Assembly (NCBI GenBank): GCA_021399435.1
Contig: JAJTUP010000010.1
Span: 1,054,001-1,118,000, forward strand
DNA from: Diaporthe sp. PMI_573
Lineage: Eukaryota; Ascomycota; Sordariomycetes; Diaporthales; Diaporthaceae
Reading direction: 5' to 3'
Length of the DNA: 64,000 bases
In this document: in pieces, positions 23,000 to 34,911 of the stretch
Layout of the letters: each line of letters starts with the position of its first letter
Numbering within the stretch: position 1 is the stretch's first letter
Position numbers and translations under genes: made by a program
The notes under the pieces: generated by a model
Seen by the model: only the letters and a program-made list of their open reading frames with translations
What the model was told of the DNA's origin: nothing
The model's database searches: none

Positions 23000-24630
23000 A
23001 TGGCTGGCGACATCGCCTCAGCCGAGCATGAGCCCCCACAGGACAGCAAGTCGCCCGTCTCTCGAGACAGCTCGCCGGAGCGCAGCGTCGAGATCGATGC
23101 CGCCACGGAGAGGAGACTGGTCCGCAAGCTCGACCGCAGACTGGTCCTGCTCGCCTTCCTGTGCTACATGGCCGCCTTCCTCGACCGCTCCAACATTGGC
23201 AACGCCGAGACGGCCGGTATGAGTAAAGATCTTGGGTTTGACAACGCCCAGTATCAGGTAAGCCAGCCAGGTGATCAGCCGTCTCGCAGGCTGAGATCCC
23301 CTTCATCCCTGGCTTCAGTGCGTACTGACATGACTCAAAGTGGCTTCTCACGATCTTCTACATCCCCTACATTCTCTTCGAGTGGTTTGCACTCATGTGG
23401 AAGATTGTTCCGCCCCACGTATGGGCCTTTGCGACCGTCCTCACCTGGGGCATCGCGTCCATGCTGCAGGCCTCCGCCTTCAACTGGGAGGGCCTGATGG
23501 CGTGCCGCTTCTTCCTCGCCATGGCCGAGGCGGGTTTCGGGCCCGGGATACCGTACCTCTTCTCCTTCTTCTACACCAGGAGGGAGCTCGGCTTCCGCTG
23601 CGGCATCTTCCTCTCGGCGGCACCCCTGGCGACCACCTTCGCCGGCGCCCTGGCGTACGGTATCACGGGGGGCCACTACAGCATCGCTAGCTGGCGGCTG
23701 CTTTTCATCATCGAGGCCATCCCGCCCATCATTCTCGCATTCGTCGTCTTAAAATTCCTGCCCGACTCGGCCGCCACCGCCAAGTTCCTCACCGAGGAGG
23801 AGAAGGCCATCGCCCGTGCCCGCGCGCTCAACCACTCGGGCCAGGAGAGCGGCACCGCGCAGGGCCACAGGCTGGGCAGGATCAACCCGCGCGACATCCT
23901 CGAGACGATCAAGACGCCGCAGGCCTGGGTCATGGCCTTCATGTACTTCAGCTGCAACGTCGCCTTCGCGTCGCTGCCGGTGTTCCTGCCCACCATCCTG
24001 CAGGGCATGGGCTTCACCAGCGTCAACGCGCAGGGGCTGACGGCGCCGCCGTACTTCCTCGCCTTCTTCGTGTGTATCGGCTCGACATATGTCGGCGACC
24101 GCACCCAGCAGCGCGGGCTCTTGATCACGGGGCTCTCGCTCGTCGGGTGCGCCGGCTACGTGATGCTGGCGGCCTCGCGGTCCGTCGGCGTGCGCTACGC
24201 CGGGGTCTTCCTCGCCGCCGCGGGTGTCTTCCCTGCCATCGCCAACATCCTGTCCTGGGTGCTCAACAACCAGCGCAGCGACACGAGGCGCGGCGTGGGT
24301 ATCGCCGTCATGAATATTATCGGCCAGTGCGGCCCGCTCCTCGGCACGCGCGTCTTCCCCTCGCGCGAAGGCCCGTACTACGTCAAGGGTATGTCGGTCT
24401 GTGCCGCCTTCATGGCCTTCAACGCGGTGCTGGCCTTCAGCTTGAGGATGTACTTCAAAGTGCGGAACGACCGGTGGGATAAGGCTGCGCGGGAGGCGCC
24501 GGGGACGTCTGACAAGGCTGGGGGCTACGAGCACGCCCCCGATGGCACTAGCAAGAAGCACCTGGAGACTGCCGCTGGGGCGGAGACGAGGGGACTGGAG
24601 AACTCGGCGGAATGGAGATTCTCATTGTGA
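23000..24630 (+). CDS. MFS transporter, DAL5/anion:cation symporter type
   Basis: A 515-residue plasma-membrane permease of the major facilitator superfamily, in the allantoate permease-like (ACS) group that takes up organic anions such as allantoate, nicotinate or pantothenate. The substrate cannot be told from sequence. Two exons, 23000-23257 and 23341-24630, are joined across an 83-bp intron (GTAAGC..CATGACTCAAAG). The group's signature LDRSNIGNAETAGM follows transmembrane segment 1 (LVLLAFLCYMAAF). CRFFLAMAEAGFGPGIPYLFS and YTRRELGFRCGIF form the conserved TM4-5 region, and GIAVMNIIGQCGPLLG the TM10-11 region. About 12 hydrophobic segments are visible. The C-terminal tail is hydrophilic. 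The ATG sits in AAAATGG context. It converges on the 2OG oxygenase gene. Confidence 0.93.
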
Positions 24631-25918
24631 AATGGGAGGGGAAACAAGGCTGCCCTCGGGTAATGCAGTGATGGACTTTTCAGTCCGGTTTTGGCGGACA
24701 GCAATCTCGGTCTTGGAGGTGCATCACATAAGGTATATACACACCGCGGTTCGACTAGGACGACACCGAACCTCACCTTGGCTGTAATCTTTTAGGTCTG
24801 GATCGCAACACGCCGGCAGCCAACATATACAGCTACTTGAGCAATGATGATACAAAAGTAAATGCAACAGAGGACACAAGCAAAGCAATGTTGGGCAACC
24901 CAAACAAGCATTACCAAGTGCGACACAGACCCCAGCGGCTGGTCCCACCAGCTTCAAGCCTCCTGGGGCAACCCGGATACCGCCGTCAGGATGAATTTCT
25001 CCGGGCCACTGCGACCCGCCTTCTCCCCTCGCACCTCAACGCTCCGGCTGCCAACAGCGAGGCGAGAACTCCACGGAAGAGGGGCCACAAGCAGGTGGGT
25101 GGGGCACTTTGGCAGGCAGGTAAGCAGGTAAGCAGCAACCCCAGAAGAAGACTTGGCCAGAGTGGGTGTTGCCCATTGACGGGCGCCTGCGTCGAACGAT
25201 CCGTAATCATTGGGTTACGCCAGCTTCCACACTCACCCCCCTCCTACCCCATATGGCCCAGTGGTACCCTCCCAGCTACCCGGCGGTTGGGCGGATGTGG
25301 TGGTGGGAGGGGAAGATCTCGTGGCACGGGACACACAGAGAGGACGCACAGAGGCCGGAGGTTGCGTCGGTAGTACGAAGCGAGACATGCCGGCTCGTTC
25401 TCGCCCTTGGATTCTCGTCCACAGACAGGCACACTGCCTATCATCATCACCACTAGACCGCGGTTCCCAGGTCCGGTCTAGTCCCAAATCCTCATTGAGA
25501 GAGGCACCCCAGTTGCAAAGTCAGAGAGGGACCTCGGTGGGCCATGTTCATTCGGGATGAAACTATCGACAGTATGTGAGCGAGTTCCTCGTCATGTTCG
25601 GCAATAGACATATGTGTGTACGTGTGTGTGAGAGAGCCTGATAACCCCTGTAACAAACCGGAGTAATATGTCGGGAGAAAACACAAACTTGGAAACAAGA
25701 GCAACTCGTGACGAGCTCGGAAAATAGCTCCACCAGCCGCCCGCCTCCCAAATGCGCACGCAGATCTTCCGCCTTTTCCCCGGCCCTAAGGCGCAAAGCA
25801 CGACAGCCACACCAATCTTACCCACCCAATATCCCCAGAGAAGCAATTAGACGCGGATATGAGAGAAACAGAGAACAAACAAACAAAAGACCTCCCCCCC
25901 CCCTTCACCCCCCGGTCT
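24631..25918. other. Convergent 3' region between transporter and dioxygenase
   Basis: No supported gene. It holds short overlapping frames, CA/GT-rich patches near 25612-25632 and a C-homopolymer tract near 25890-25912. Probably the two 3' UTRs plus spacer. Confidence 0.4.
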
Positions 25919-27363
25919 TCACGCAGAAGCCGAGACAGCCCTCCCGGCCCCGGCCCCGGTCCCCCTCCCCACCCCACCGCCGCTCCGGTAACTCGCCCCG
26001 AGCCGCTGGAGCATGTGCTCCTCGACAGTAACAACCCTCCCGCCGACGGGCTCGCTGCCGTCAAAGGGCCTCAGCTTCGCCTCGGCGTTGCCGTCGAAGA
26101 AGAAGGGCACCGAGTAGCGGTGCCCGCCGCTCGAGTTGATGACGCGGTGCACGGCGCTGCGGTAGATGCCCTTTGTCCAGAGCGCCAGCATGTCGCCGAT
26201 GTTGACGACGTAGGCGTCTTTGTTGGGCGCCACGCCGTGCCATGTCCCCGCGTGCGGGTCTTGGACTTGTAGGCCGCCTGCTGAGTCTTGGAGGAGGAGG
26301 GTTATGGCGCCTATATTGGGTTGGTTTTGTTTATTAGTTGGGGAAGAAGGGAGGGAGTTGATGTGTAGGTTGGGAAGGAAGGATGGGGGGAGGGGGAGAT
26401 GTGGGTTGTGATCATTGTGATCATTTCATCGCCAACACCATTAATACCAGCACAGAGGAGTGCGATGAGCAGGACGTACCAAAGTCAGTGTGCGCACCGG
26501 CACCAAGCTGCTTCTGGTTGCGGGATGACGGCACATGGGTCTGCTGTGGCGGGTAGTGCAGCAGGCGCATGATGCAGACGGGGTCGTTGGACACGAACTC
26601 GTGGAAGATGTCGTCGCCGTAGGGGAGCCCCTTGGCCAGGATCTCGAGCACGCGCATCGAGAGGTCCATGACGGCGGCGTAGTACCGCTCGGTGGGCAGG
26701 CGGAAGTCGGCCTCGGGCAGCGAGGCCGGGAACATGTTCTGGCCCAGCAGCTCCGGGTGCGCCTTGACCTTGTCTGACTCGAGGGGGAGGTCCTTGCCGA
26801 TGTAGAAGCCCTGTTTGTCGCGGTTGGCATAATTCACGTCCCTTGGGCGAGTCCCATGGACTACTGCCGCTCCCTCATCTTTATCTCTTCTTTGCCCCTT
26901 TTTCCCTCTTTTGTTGCGTTTATCCCTCCTTCTCCTGGAGATGCCATTGAAGACATGATAATTACGCAACATAGACAACATACATACTAGTATATATATG
27001 TAGAAACATGATATGCTAGGTTGGGTGCTTTGCTCTCACCTCTTTCAGGTCGGGCAGGGTGTCCTGCTGCAGCGTCTGGGAGCCGATGATCTCGTAGCCC
27101 CTGTTCTTGATGAGCGGGTGCCGCAGGGCCTCCTTCTCGGCGAGGGGCAGGTCGAAGAACCTCCTGGCGGCATCCAGGACGCCGTCCTGCATCTCGCGCG
27201 GTATGCCGTGGCCGACGAGGGAGAAGAAGCCGGCTGTCATGCAGGCGTTGCGCACGTCGTCGACGACCCTCCTGGCGGCGTCGGTGGAGGCATCCTCGAG
27301 GTAGGGGGAGATGTCTATGGTTGGGATGCGGAAGCTGGAGGATGTTTGTGATGATGGGCTCAT
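25919..27363 (-). CDS. 2-oxoglutarate/Fe(II)-dependent dioxygenase (isopenicillin N synthase-like)
   Basis: A 348-residue cytosolic non-haem iron oxygenase that couples 2-oxoglutarate decarboxylation to substrate oxidation; the substrate is unknown. Three exons: 27363-27040, 26810-26480 and 26310-25919, with introns of 229 and 169 bp, long for this window. The junctions DLKE-GFYIG and HTDFG-AITLLLQD match the family. The N-terminal DIOX_N part begins FRIPTIDISPYLED with GFFSLVGHGI. The jelly-roll core has the iron ligands in AGAHTDFG (HxD) and HRVIN (distal His), and the 2OG-binding RYS in GHRYSVPFFF. Length fits the family (about 320-360). The C terminus is Gly-rich. The first intron contains an open frame that inflates naive predictions. 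Related enzymes act in secondary metabolism and in catabolism, so the class alone does not define the pathway. Confidence 0.92.
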
Positions 27364-27686
27364 GGTGCTGGGTTGGTGGTAACTATGGCAAGGGGGTACA
27401 TAACACACAATTATTGTATGGGGATGATGGTGATAATATTGGGAGAGAGGCAGGGGAGAGGAGAGGATGGATGGAGGAATAGGTTGTGCGAGGTCAGGTA
27501 GCAGCGAGCGAGTTTGAGGGGGAAAGTATAATAATAATGATACTAGCAATAGTAGTAATAACTTGAATACTGTAATTGTCGTTGTTTGTGACGTCGTGAG
27601 GGCACAGATCGATGGACCGGTGAGAACAGACCCGACGAGGCTACATATATGCTTCCTGGCGTGGCAATCTTGGAATGGCCCACCGC

Positions 27687-27689
<3 letters not shown>

Positions 27690-27716
<27 letters not shown>
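27690..27716 (+). repeat. (CAG)9 trinucleotide repeat
   Basis: Nine perfect CAG units end in CAT, about 330 bp upstream of the dioxygenase ATG, probably in its promoter or leader. It is not inside any supported coding frame. Confidence 0.8.
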
Positions 27717-27718
<2 letters not shown>

Positions 27719-29016
27719 TCCACAGCCCCAAGCCCAATGGCGAGTCAGAAGCACAAACATCGATCAATACAAGCAAAGCAAGTACTACGACCGAATCCGA
27801 TGCCTCCATCGACCGCCCCCTGCCTGCACAATGCCATGGACCATCGAATTTGGCATAGGTGGTGGCTCCATATTGTCGCAGCCTGCCTCAGGTCTTGTGT
27901 AGGTATGGCGTTGTGCGTGGATGCGTGGATGCGTGTGTGTGTGTTAGAGAGTGTGAGTGCGTGCAGAGTATGTGTGTGCTTGTCCGTTGTCTGCCTGTAC
28001 TGTACAGTACATTACACATATGCAGTGCTCGTGTGCTCGTGCGTGCGTGTGCATCATAGAGTACCGCATCCCCGGGCCGCAGAAGCAGCACCATGTGGAG
28101 AGGGGCAGAGAGACACAGCAGGTGGACAGACGACCCCCGATCCCCCCAAGACAGAAAAGAAGTCCCCCCTCCAGGGTCCAGCCAACGGCAAAGCAGACCT
28201 GGTTACGCACGCACGCCGGCTTCAGTATGGCCGCCACAATGCACCCCACTGACGCCGTTGAAGATTCGGGGCTGCAGTGCACCCATCGCACAGGCGGCCG
28301 GAGCCTGCCGGGGGCCTGGCCCGCGGACGAATGGGGGGGCTTGGGGGCTTGGAGGGGCAATAGTCTGGATCTGGGGTGGTCTGGCCTCGGTCCCCGGAGA
28401 CGTGCCCTGGGCCTGGGGGAGTTATCATTACCTACTACTGTCTGTGCCTAGCAGATGTAGATCAGGTACAATATTTGCTTGGTTGACCACTATTGCAATT
28501 GCCCTCTTCCATTTGGCATATACGTGGACACACCGTGTCCACGTAGCTCATGTGTCCACATACGTGCGTAGACACATGCGCGCACATAGAGACGGGCACA
28601 CCAGACACCCACCCCCCCCTTCCACACACACACACAAACGAACGCAGACACACCACCGCATCCTGGGAAGATCCGTCTCTGTGTTGGTGTTGCTGTGTGA
28701 TGTGTAATATGTGTGGGTATGCATCGGTTTGTCTGCATGTTGCAGGACAGGTCACCGGCATATACCTGACAGGTCGCACGCATACTCTCTAAACTTTCCC
28801 CTTAAGGTATCGGTGTCGACCTCGCCATCCTCTTGGCCTGCCGTACCACTGCACCTTCCGCGCTTCCCCTCTTGCACCTTTGCCTTGGTCATTTTGCTCA
28901 TCTGCTGCAAGGTGCCCATACCCGAGGTCCTTGCAGTGGTAGAAGGGAACACCCGCGGCAGGTTAGCTACCAGCCCGGCGGATCGTCTCGGAACGATTGG
29001 GTCGTGGATCTCGGCA

Positions 29017-29043
29017 CACGTGTGTGTGTGTGTGCGTGTGTGA
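29017..29043 (+). repeat. GT-rich dinucleotide repeat
   Basis: An interrupted (GT)n tract of about 26 bp; simple-sequence microsatellite in the gene-poor spacer. Confidence 0.7.
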
Positions 29044-31067
29044 GCCGTCATCTGGGACAGTTTCTCGTCGCCCACATCTGGATGCAGCCGCCCGTGGTCA
29101 GCAGCTCGCTTGCTCGGCCGTATGCATCTCGTGCATGGGTATGAAAAGGAACGAGGAGCTGTTCTTCCTGCCCTCTTTGATCGATCCCGCATCCAGCCCT
29201 GCTCTTGGGGCTTCTCGGTGAGGCCCCACGTCAGGCCGATGTTGCTATGTTGTATGTGATGACGGTCCTCCGAACCCGTCGTTCTGGTGGACTGAGAATC
29301 CTTCCTTGGCCACAGCGGACCCGCCATCGGATTGTTGACATCTCGCAGCCCCTCGCGGGATTTGACCTCATCATCTCCATCTTCTCGTGCCCCAAAAAAG
29401 AACCACGACGCCGAGAGAAAGTCATTTCCAATCTTCCACTCATCTCGATCCACGTCCGCGGCGACCTCCTGGCCCAACAAGATCAGCGAGATAAGCGAGG
29501 CGCACGCACTCGGCTATGCACGAGCCAGACGAGGGCTGCACCCCAAGTCCAGGGGCACGCTTATGGTGCGCCGGCCTTGGACCCGTTGACCCCTCATGGC
29601 ATCGAGTCATAGCGCCCTCATCCTCTGAAGTGTCCGTCGATGCGCCGCTCTATTACACGTTGCCCGCGAGGCTTTTCGGACGACGCCGACAAGAGAAAAG
29701 ACACCCGATGTGTCTTCACCAAGGGAACTTGGTTGGTTGGGCGGTGGGGCGTCCTGACTGTGAAGATCAGATCAACAAGGTCGTACTTGACTATCTTCTG
29801 TCAGAGTCAACGTCACTATGGGTGTGGCCAGGCATAACCACCGTTACATACTGCGTGTGCAATAATATTTCGTGCTGGACGACTGACAGCCCACCCATGC
29901 AAGACGTTGCCGCCGAACATGCTGGCCCTTATCACGACACGATCGATGGGCCGTTCTTCCCCGCGTGCCAGGACATCCTCGTTCTTGGCACGTGTGCGAA
30001 GATCAAAATACCAGACAGGCGCAGGCGGTTTCAAGTTGCCAGGGATTAGAAAATGTGGTGGCTAGAAATCATGTTGAGGACATCTCAATGGTTATCGGCC
30101 GAGGCTCTCGTGGTTGTTGAAAGTGCTCAAGTGAGGAGGGGTGGCGGAGCGAGGAAAAGTTGGGAGACAACCCGGGGCTAAGTTGGAAACAAGTGTCAGG
30201 ATTGGAATGGTGTGGCTGTTGCGTACGTATGCTTTCCTCTCCTAGTCTTGCTGGGCCAACAGAAATGGGACATGACACGACTGACTGACTGGCGGGCCGA
30301 CTGCATTATACGTCTGTACGAGTGCGGGCGCGATACAAGGTGCTCGCTCTGCTCTAATCTGGGACCGTTCAGACGGGGAGTACCCACTCTATAAACAACA
30401 CAGCAAAATTTCCCTTGAACAGGGGCCCTTTAAAGCGCAGCCCTGCCCAAAGAACCCGACCTTGTGGGTCCGTATAGGGGGACCGCGTATTGCATAACAC
30501 CTCATTGGCCAGACCTGGAGGAGAGGAGCCGCAGGATCGAAGAGACGAGCAAATACGGCCCAATCGGACAGCGTCGTATACGCGCATCCCGCCCGGACGG
30601 GGTCCCGTATTCACGCCCGGCTGCAGAGACCCACACTCGCCCAGGTCCAAGCCTCTCGGCCCCCGCGCCTAGCCAGCCCACGCCGGAGCTTCTATCGACG
30701 TGTAAGACGGCAATCTCTTGTCCGGGCTATGGAGCTGATGGGGTTTTCGCCTCCTGGTATAAAGAATGAGGTCCGCTCCGGCTGTCCTTCTCTGGACGGA
30801 AGAGTCATCTATTCATCCATTGATCCTTTCACAAGACACCGGAGAGTCCTCCCAAATAACTGTTGACAAATCTCTCGTTGTCAACCTGCCACAATCCCTC
30901 GTTTGACAGCTTCATCCAACTCGATTCGATCAGCTGGAATATCTTCACGACATCGTCTGTCGAAGACCAGAATTTACTTGGAAATATCACCGAGCACGCC
31001 GCCTAGACAGTAGTTGGCCGACGAGCACTCTTGTCCCGCACCGACGGCAGATACAACACTCAACACC

Positions 31068-32072
31068 ATGGCGATGGGCGAACCCAAAAATGGCATTCTG
31101 CCCTACAAGGGCGGTACCTATTACCTGTGGCACTATATCCCATCCATGCCCGGCGCCATCATCTTCATCATCCTCTTCATACTCGCCACGGCCGGCCACA
31201 GCTACCGCATGATTCGGTTCCGACAATGGTTCTACATCCCATTTATCATCGGGTGTATCTGTGAGTTGGGAAACCCTTCCACCATCACATAAGATCCATA
31301 AACAGAAACACAATTACTAACCCATTATCCCACCTAAACAGTCGAGGCAATCGGCTACATAGGCTTCGCCTTAGCCCACGACAAGACCGACCAGCTCCTC
31401 CCCTTCATAATCCAGTCCATCTTCATCCTAGTCGCCCCGGCCCTCTTCGCCGCCACCGTCTACATGATCCTGGGCCGCCTGATCTCACGTGTGCCCTCGG
31501 GTCCCTCGTGCAGCCTGATCCGCCCCAGCTGGCTCACCAAGATCTTTGTCATTGGCGACGTCTTCTCCTTCCTGCTGCAGGCCAGCGGCGGCGGCATGAT
31601 GGCCATGGAGGGCAAGCAGGACCTGGGCCAGAACATCCTGCTGGTCGGTCTGTTCGTACAGATCGTCATGTTCGGCCTCTTCATCGTCGTCACCGTGGCC
31701 TTCCACGTGCGCTACGGCCGCATGCTCGCCGTCTCGGGCGCCTACGGCAGCGGCGGCGGGAACAGCCGCTCCAGCCCCAACGGCATCCCCTGGCTCAAGG
31801 TCCTGTACATGCTCTACTCGGTCAGCGTGCTCATCATGGTGCGGTCCATCTTCCGCGTCATCGAGTACATCATGGGCCAGGACGGGTACCCCCTCAACAA
31901 CCAGTGGACCCTCTTCATCTTCGACTCGCTCCTCATGTTCCTCGTCACCGCGCTCTTCTTCTTCATGTTCCACCCCAACGACATGGTCGGCGCCGAGCAG
32001 GACAGCGGTTATGATGAGGTGGGCACTTCCACCAGTGTCGAGATGCCCCTGCAGCAGAAGCCACGAGTGTAG
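31068..32072 (+). CDS. RTA1-like seven-transmembrane protein
   Basis: A 307-residue member of the fungal RTA1 family (RTA1, RTM1, PUG1, RSB1), multi-pass membrane proteins linked to lipid translocation and resistance to toxic compounds. Two exons, 31068-31260 and 31342-32072, with an 81-bp intron (GTGAGT..CACCTAAACAG). The joined reading CIFEAIGYIGFA matches the family. Seven hydrophobic segments are visible, starting with PGAIIFIILFILATAGHS. Family hallmarks include the EAIGYIGR-like segment, the IFILVAPALFAATVYMILGR stretch, FVIGDVFSFLLQASGGGMM, and RSIFRVIEY before the sixth segment. An in-frame TTG at 31014 opens the frame earlier, but the ATG at 31068 (ACACCATGG context) is the natural start. 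The C-terminal tail is cytosolic, short and Ser/Glu-rich. It converges on the tyrosinase gene 495 bp away. Confidence 0.94.
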
Positions 32073-32567
32073 GCGGACGGCTGACATTTTGTTGTGCGTG
32101 CGCGCTACAGGAAATGGAGCAGACTAGCGGGTCATGATAGATGTTCATGTTTCTTTTGTTGTTTAGATGCAGACATGATGTGGCCGGGATTCCAGATCGC
32201 AGGTTACAGGGGCAAAGGAGTTTACGGATATTGTACATACATAGATGATTTATCACGAGAAATTACGGGCATAATACTACGAGGCGGAAGTGTGGGTGAG
32301 TCAGATCTCAAAATAAACAGCGATATTATATTTGTTCATTTGTTGTTGGTCATGCAAGTGGCTAAAACCTGACCTCTACCCTAATATGTATTTCGAATCG
32401 TTCTTCGGACATTGCACGTGAATAAATATGGGTAGAAGACGCTGTCCAACATAGCAACTAATACTCTTCCAACACCCAGCACCAAGTCCCCCTTCGCAAC
32501 AACAAGAGCATGCAAGACCTCGTCATCAACACACACATGCGAGGCTGGTACAACCCAGATCGCTGTA
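32073..32567. other. Convergent 3' region between RTA1 and tyrosinase
   Basis: AT-rich spacer of 495 bp, probably both 3' UTRs. No supported gene. A short minus-strand open frame continues past the tyrosinase stop in another frame but is not recognisable. Confidence 0.4.
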
Positions 32568-34911
32568 CTAACCTGACATCGACCACCGCCCATGACTCTT
32601 GACTAACTCCCGAGTGTTCGCAGCCACGTACGTCGGGAAATCGACGTCGCTCTCGCGCGGAATATAGTCGCGGTCCTGCACGATAAACTGCAGGCTCGGG
32701 ATCGAGGCGAGGTTCTCGATGGGTGTCCCGTCGCCCTGAGGGTGTCACAGTCAGCTTAGACGTTTGGCCTTCAGGTACCTCTTGGCGTGGCTTTTCTTTT
32801 CTTTTTTTCAAAGAAAAAAGTTTTGGTGCAGCACGCATACAGAAATATTTTAGAGGAAATCGAACTCACCTCGAGAACCTCAAACTTCAAAGTGCGATTC
32901 AGAAACAAAGCCACCTCCTCAGCATCATCAAGATCAACACCCCGAGCCGCGGCGCCAAGCGCCTTGTCCAGCGGGATCGTCGAGTGCGTGACGCCCACAG
33001 CCGGGATCGCAAGCAACGACATGCGCCCAGCGTGCTCCCTGGTCTCGCTCCCGCCCGCATACCCTCTGCCGCCGCCGCTCAGGTAGCACCCGATGGTGGC
33101 GGGCAGCGGCACCTCGGCCCTGTCGACGCTGATGGCCACGGACCACGTCTTGCGCGTCGCCGCGGACCGGCGCAGCAGGGAGGAGGAGAAGTAGGAGGAG
33201 CTGCGCCGCCGCGCCAGGCGCATGCGCCTCGCCTCGGACGCGTTGCCCGCCGTCGTCGGCACGCTGCTGTACAGCGAGTTGACCCTGAAGCGCACGTGCT
33301 CGGCGAGCTCGTCCGGGTCCAGCGGCGCCGCCGCGGTGCCGTTGTCGCTGTCGCTGTCCCCCCCGCCGCTGCTGTGGACCTGGAGCTCCGGGTACGTGTA
33401 GCCCAGCACCGCGACGTCGCGCACGGAGCGGCTGGTGTGGAAGCCGTCGGTGCCGTCGTCGTTGCCGGCCGGTATGTGGAACGGCTTGAGCGGGGTGTCG
33501 GCGCTGACGTTGCCCGCTGCCAAGCCGTACAGGGCGCCGGCGTAGTCCACGACGGTGAAGATGCTCGAGTTGGGGTAGATGGCCTGCCACAGGGCGATGA
33601 GGCGGTCGACGTTGGCGTGGTGGAGCATGAAGGCCGGGTCGAAGGCGGACCAGTTCAGGTCGTACATGGTGCCGTTGATGCAGCCGATCGAGTTGTGCAC
33701 GTTGTTGTGCGGGCTCTCGAAGCTCGTCGAGGTGTACCGGTCTGTCGTCATATCCTCAAAGGAATTGACGGTCGTGAAGGTGTTGTACTTGCCGTGTATC
33801 TATGTCAGTCTCGGGCGCCCTTGGCGGTGGCAGGGAGTCATGTCCTCACCACTTGGGCTTTGAACTCAGACGACGCAAGGCCAGCGTTTACCCTGGCGAC
33901 ATTGTCGTTCATGTTTACTGTAGGGCAGCGGGTCGAGCGGCTCTGCTCCGACAGAACCCCTGTGTTCATGTACCGGAAGGTGAAGGGGTAGTTTTGGAAC
34001 CAGTAGCTGTGGAGAGGGTTCTGAACCGTCATGGGCCCCGAGGGGCCGTTCACGTTGATTTTCTGGTGGGTGATGATCTCTGGAAGCGTCGAGTTCGAAG
34101 CCCAATCCCAGTATGCAACTCGCAATGAATCTGCGGCCGCCCGATATGTCGACGCATTGTCGCCTGTATAGCGCTGAGCAATCTGGATGGCATGGGACAC
34201 CAGGGTTTGCTGGTCGAGATATTAGTGAAAGGCGTGCCAAATGACCGTGGAAAATGGCCTCACTTGCCTCGTAAAGCGCGATGAATGGGCGATGCCAGAG
34301 TCCAAATAATAATTGCTGCCCAGTGTCTCAGCATCTGAATCATCCAGCCAGAAAACTTCCTCTGAGCTCAGCATCTCCTTACATTATGGGGACAGAATCC
34401 AGCCCGGACTGCACCACCGGGAACCTGTCCAACGTCACTCCATCCCTGGAAAGGGAGCCCGTGTATGCCTGTGGTCCAAGTTAACAACCGGAGCGAGCAC
34501 CCACGCCGTGTCATTCAGAACAAGACGTTCCGCACCCATGATCTGGAAGTAAGACAGCACATCGGCCTCGTCCATGCCCTGGAGTTCCAGCAGAGCCAGC
34601 ACGTACAGGTCCCTAGACAGCCCTCAAAAGTCAGCCTCCCCTTCCCACTCCGGCCCGTTCCCAACTTTCGGCTGCAGTGAGACACCACAACCGTGGGACG
34701 GCGGGGTTCACCCACACACTTACCACGAGGGCCCTCCCCGAGCCCACATGTCGTTGATATCGATCCTTGCCGGCACAGCTCCTGTTTTGGCGTCAAATCC
34801 GGTCAGGGGGCCGGTGACGCTTATTCTGTCTGGCTGCTGCAGTGGTTGCGCCACCACCTCGCCTGCTCTCAGCCCGAGCGCAACCGACACAAGTGACGCG
34901 ACGAGTCTCAT
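32568..34911 (-). CDS. Secreted tyrosinase (type 3 copper polyphenol oxidase)
   Basis: Oxidises monophenols and diphenols to o-quinones; 618 residues. Seven exons: 34911-34724, 34612-34536, 34468-34383, 34315-34268, 34209-33850, 33799-32870 and 32735-32568, totalling 1857 nt in frame. A signal-like N terminus (MRLVASLVSVALGLRAGEVVA) suggests secretion. CuA ligands: H91 (IHG), H116 in GFCPHN with C114 placed for the Cys-His thioether, and H125 in LWHRPFIALYE. The 9-residue spacing between H116 and H125 supports the exon 3-4 join. CuB ligands: H284 and H288 (PHNNVH) plus the His pair of LHHANVDR. A C-terminal lid domain of about 200 residues follows. The intron at 34210-34267 begins with GC (GCAAGT). 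The stop at 32568 immediately follows a donor-like GTTAGT, so a further 3' exon cannot be excluded. Confidence 0.93.

Larger units (their letters stand above)
27364..31067. other. Intergenic, divergent promoters of dioxygenase and RTA1 genes; repeat-rich
   Basis: About 3.7 kb without a supported gene. It holds a (CAG)9 run, GT/CA-rich tracts (27925-27950, about 28610-28655 and 29017-29043) and several long but low-complexity open frames that begin with non-ATG codons or have skewed composition. A GC-rich stretch lies at 30420-30780. The last 300 bases are pyrimidine-rich and probably hold the RTA1 gene promoter and leader. Confidence 0.4.

Noticed and set aside
23749..24561. 270-codon frame antisense to the MFS gene
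   Set aside because: Shadow of GC-biased codons of the transporter; charged low-complexity reading.
28752..29480. 242-codon minus-strand frame
   Set aside because: Begins at a TTG, crosses a GT/CA repeat and has no recognisable domain.
29516..30049. 177-codon plus-strand frame with an ATG
   Set aside because: No motif, no consistent codon bias, competing frames on both strands; an orphan gene cannot be excluded but is not supported.
31485..32087. 200-codon frame antisense to the RTA1 gene
   Set aside because: Shadow frame rich in His/Asp/Glu caused by codon bias of the real gene.
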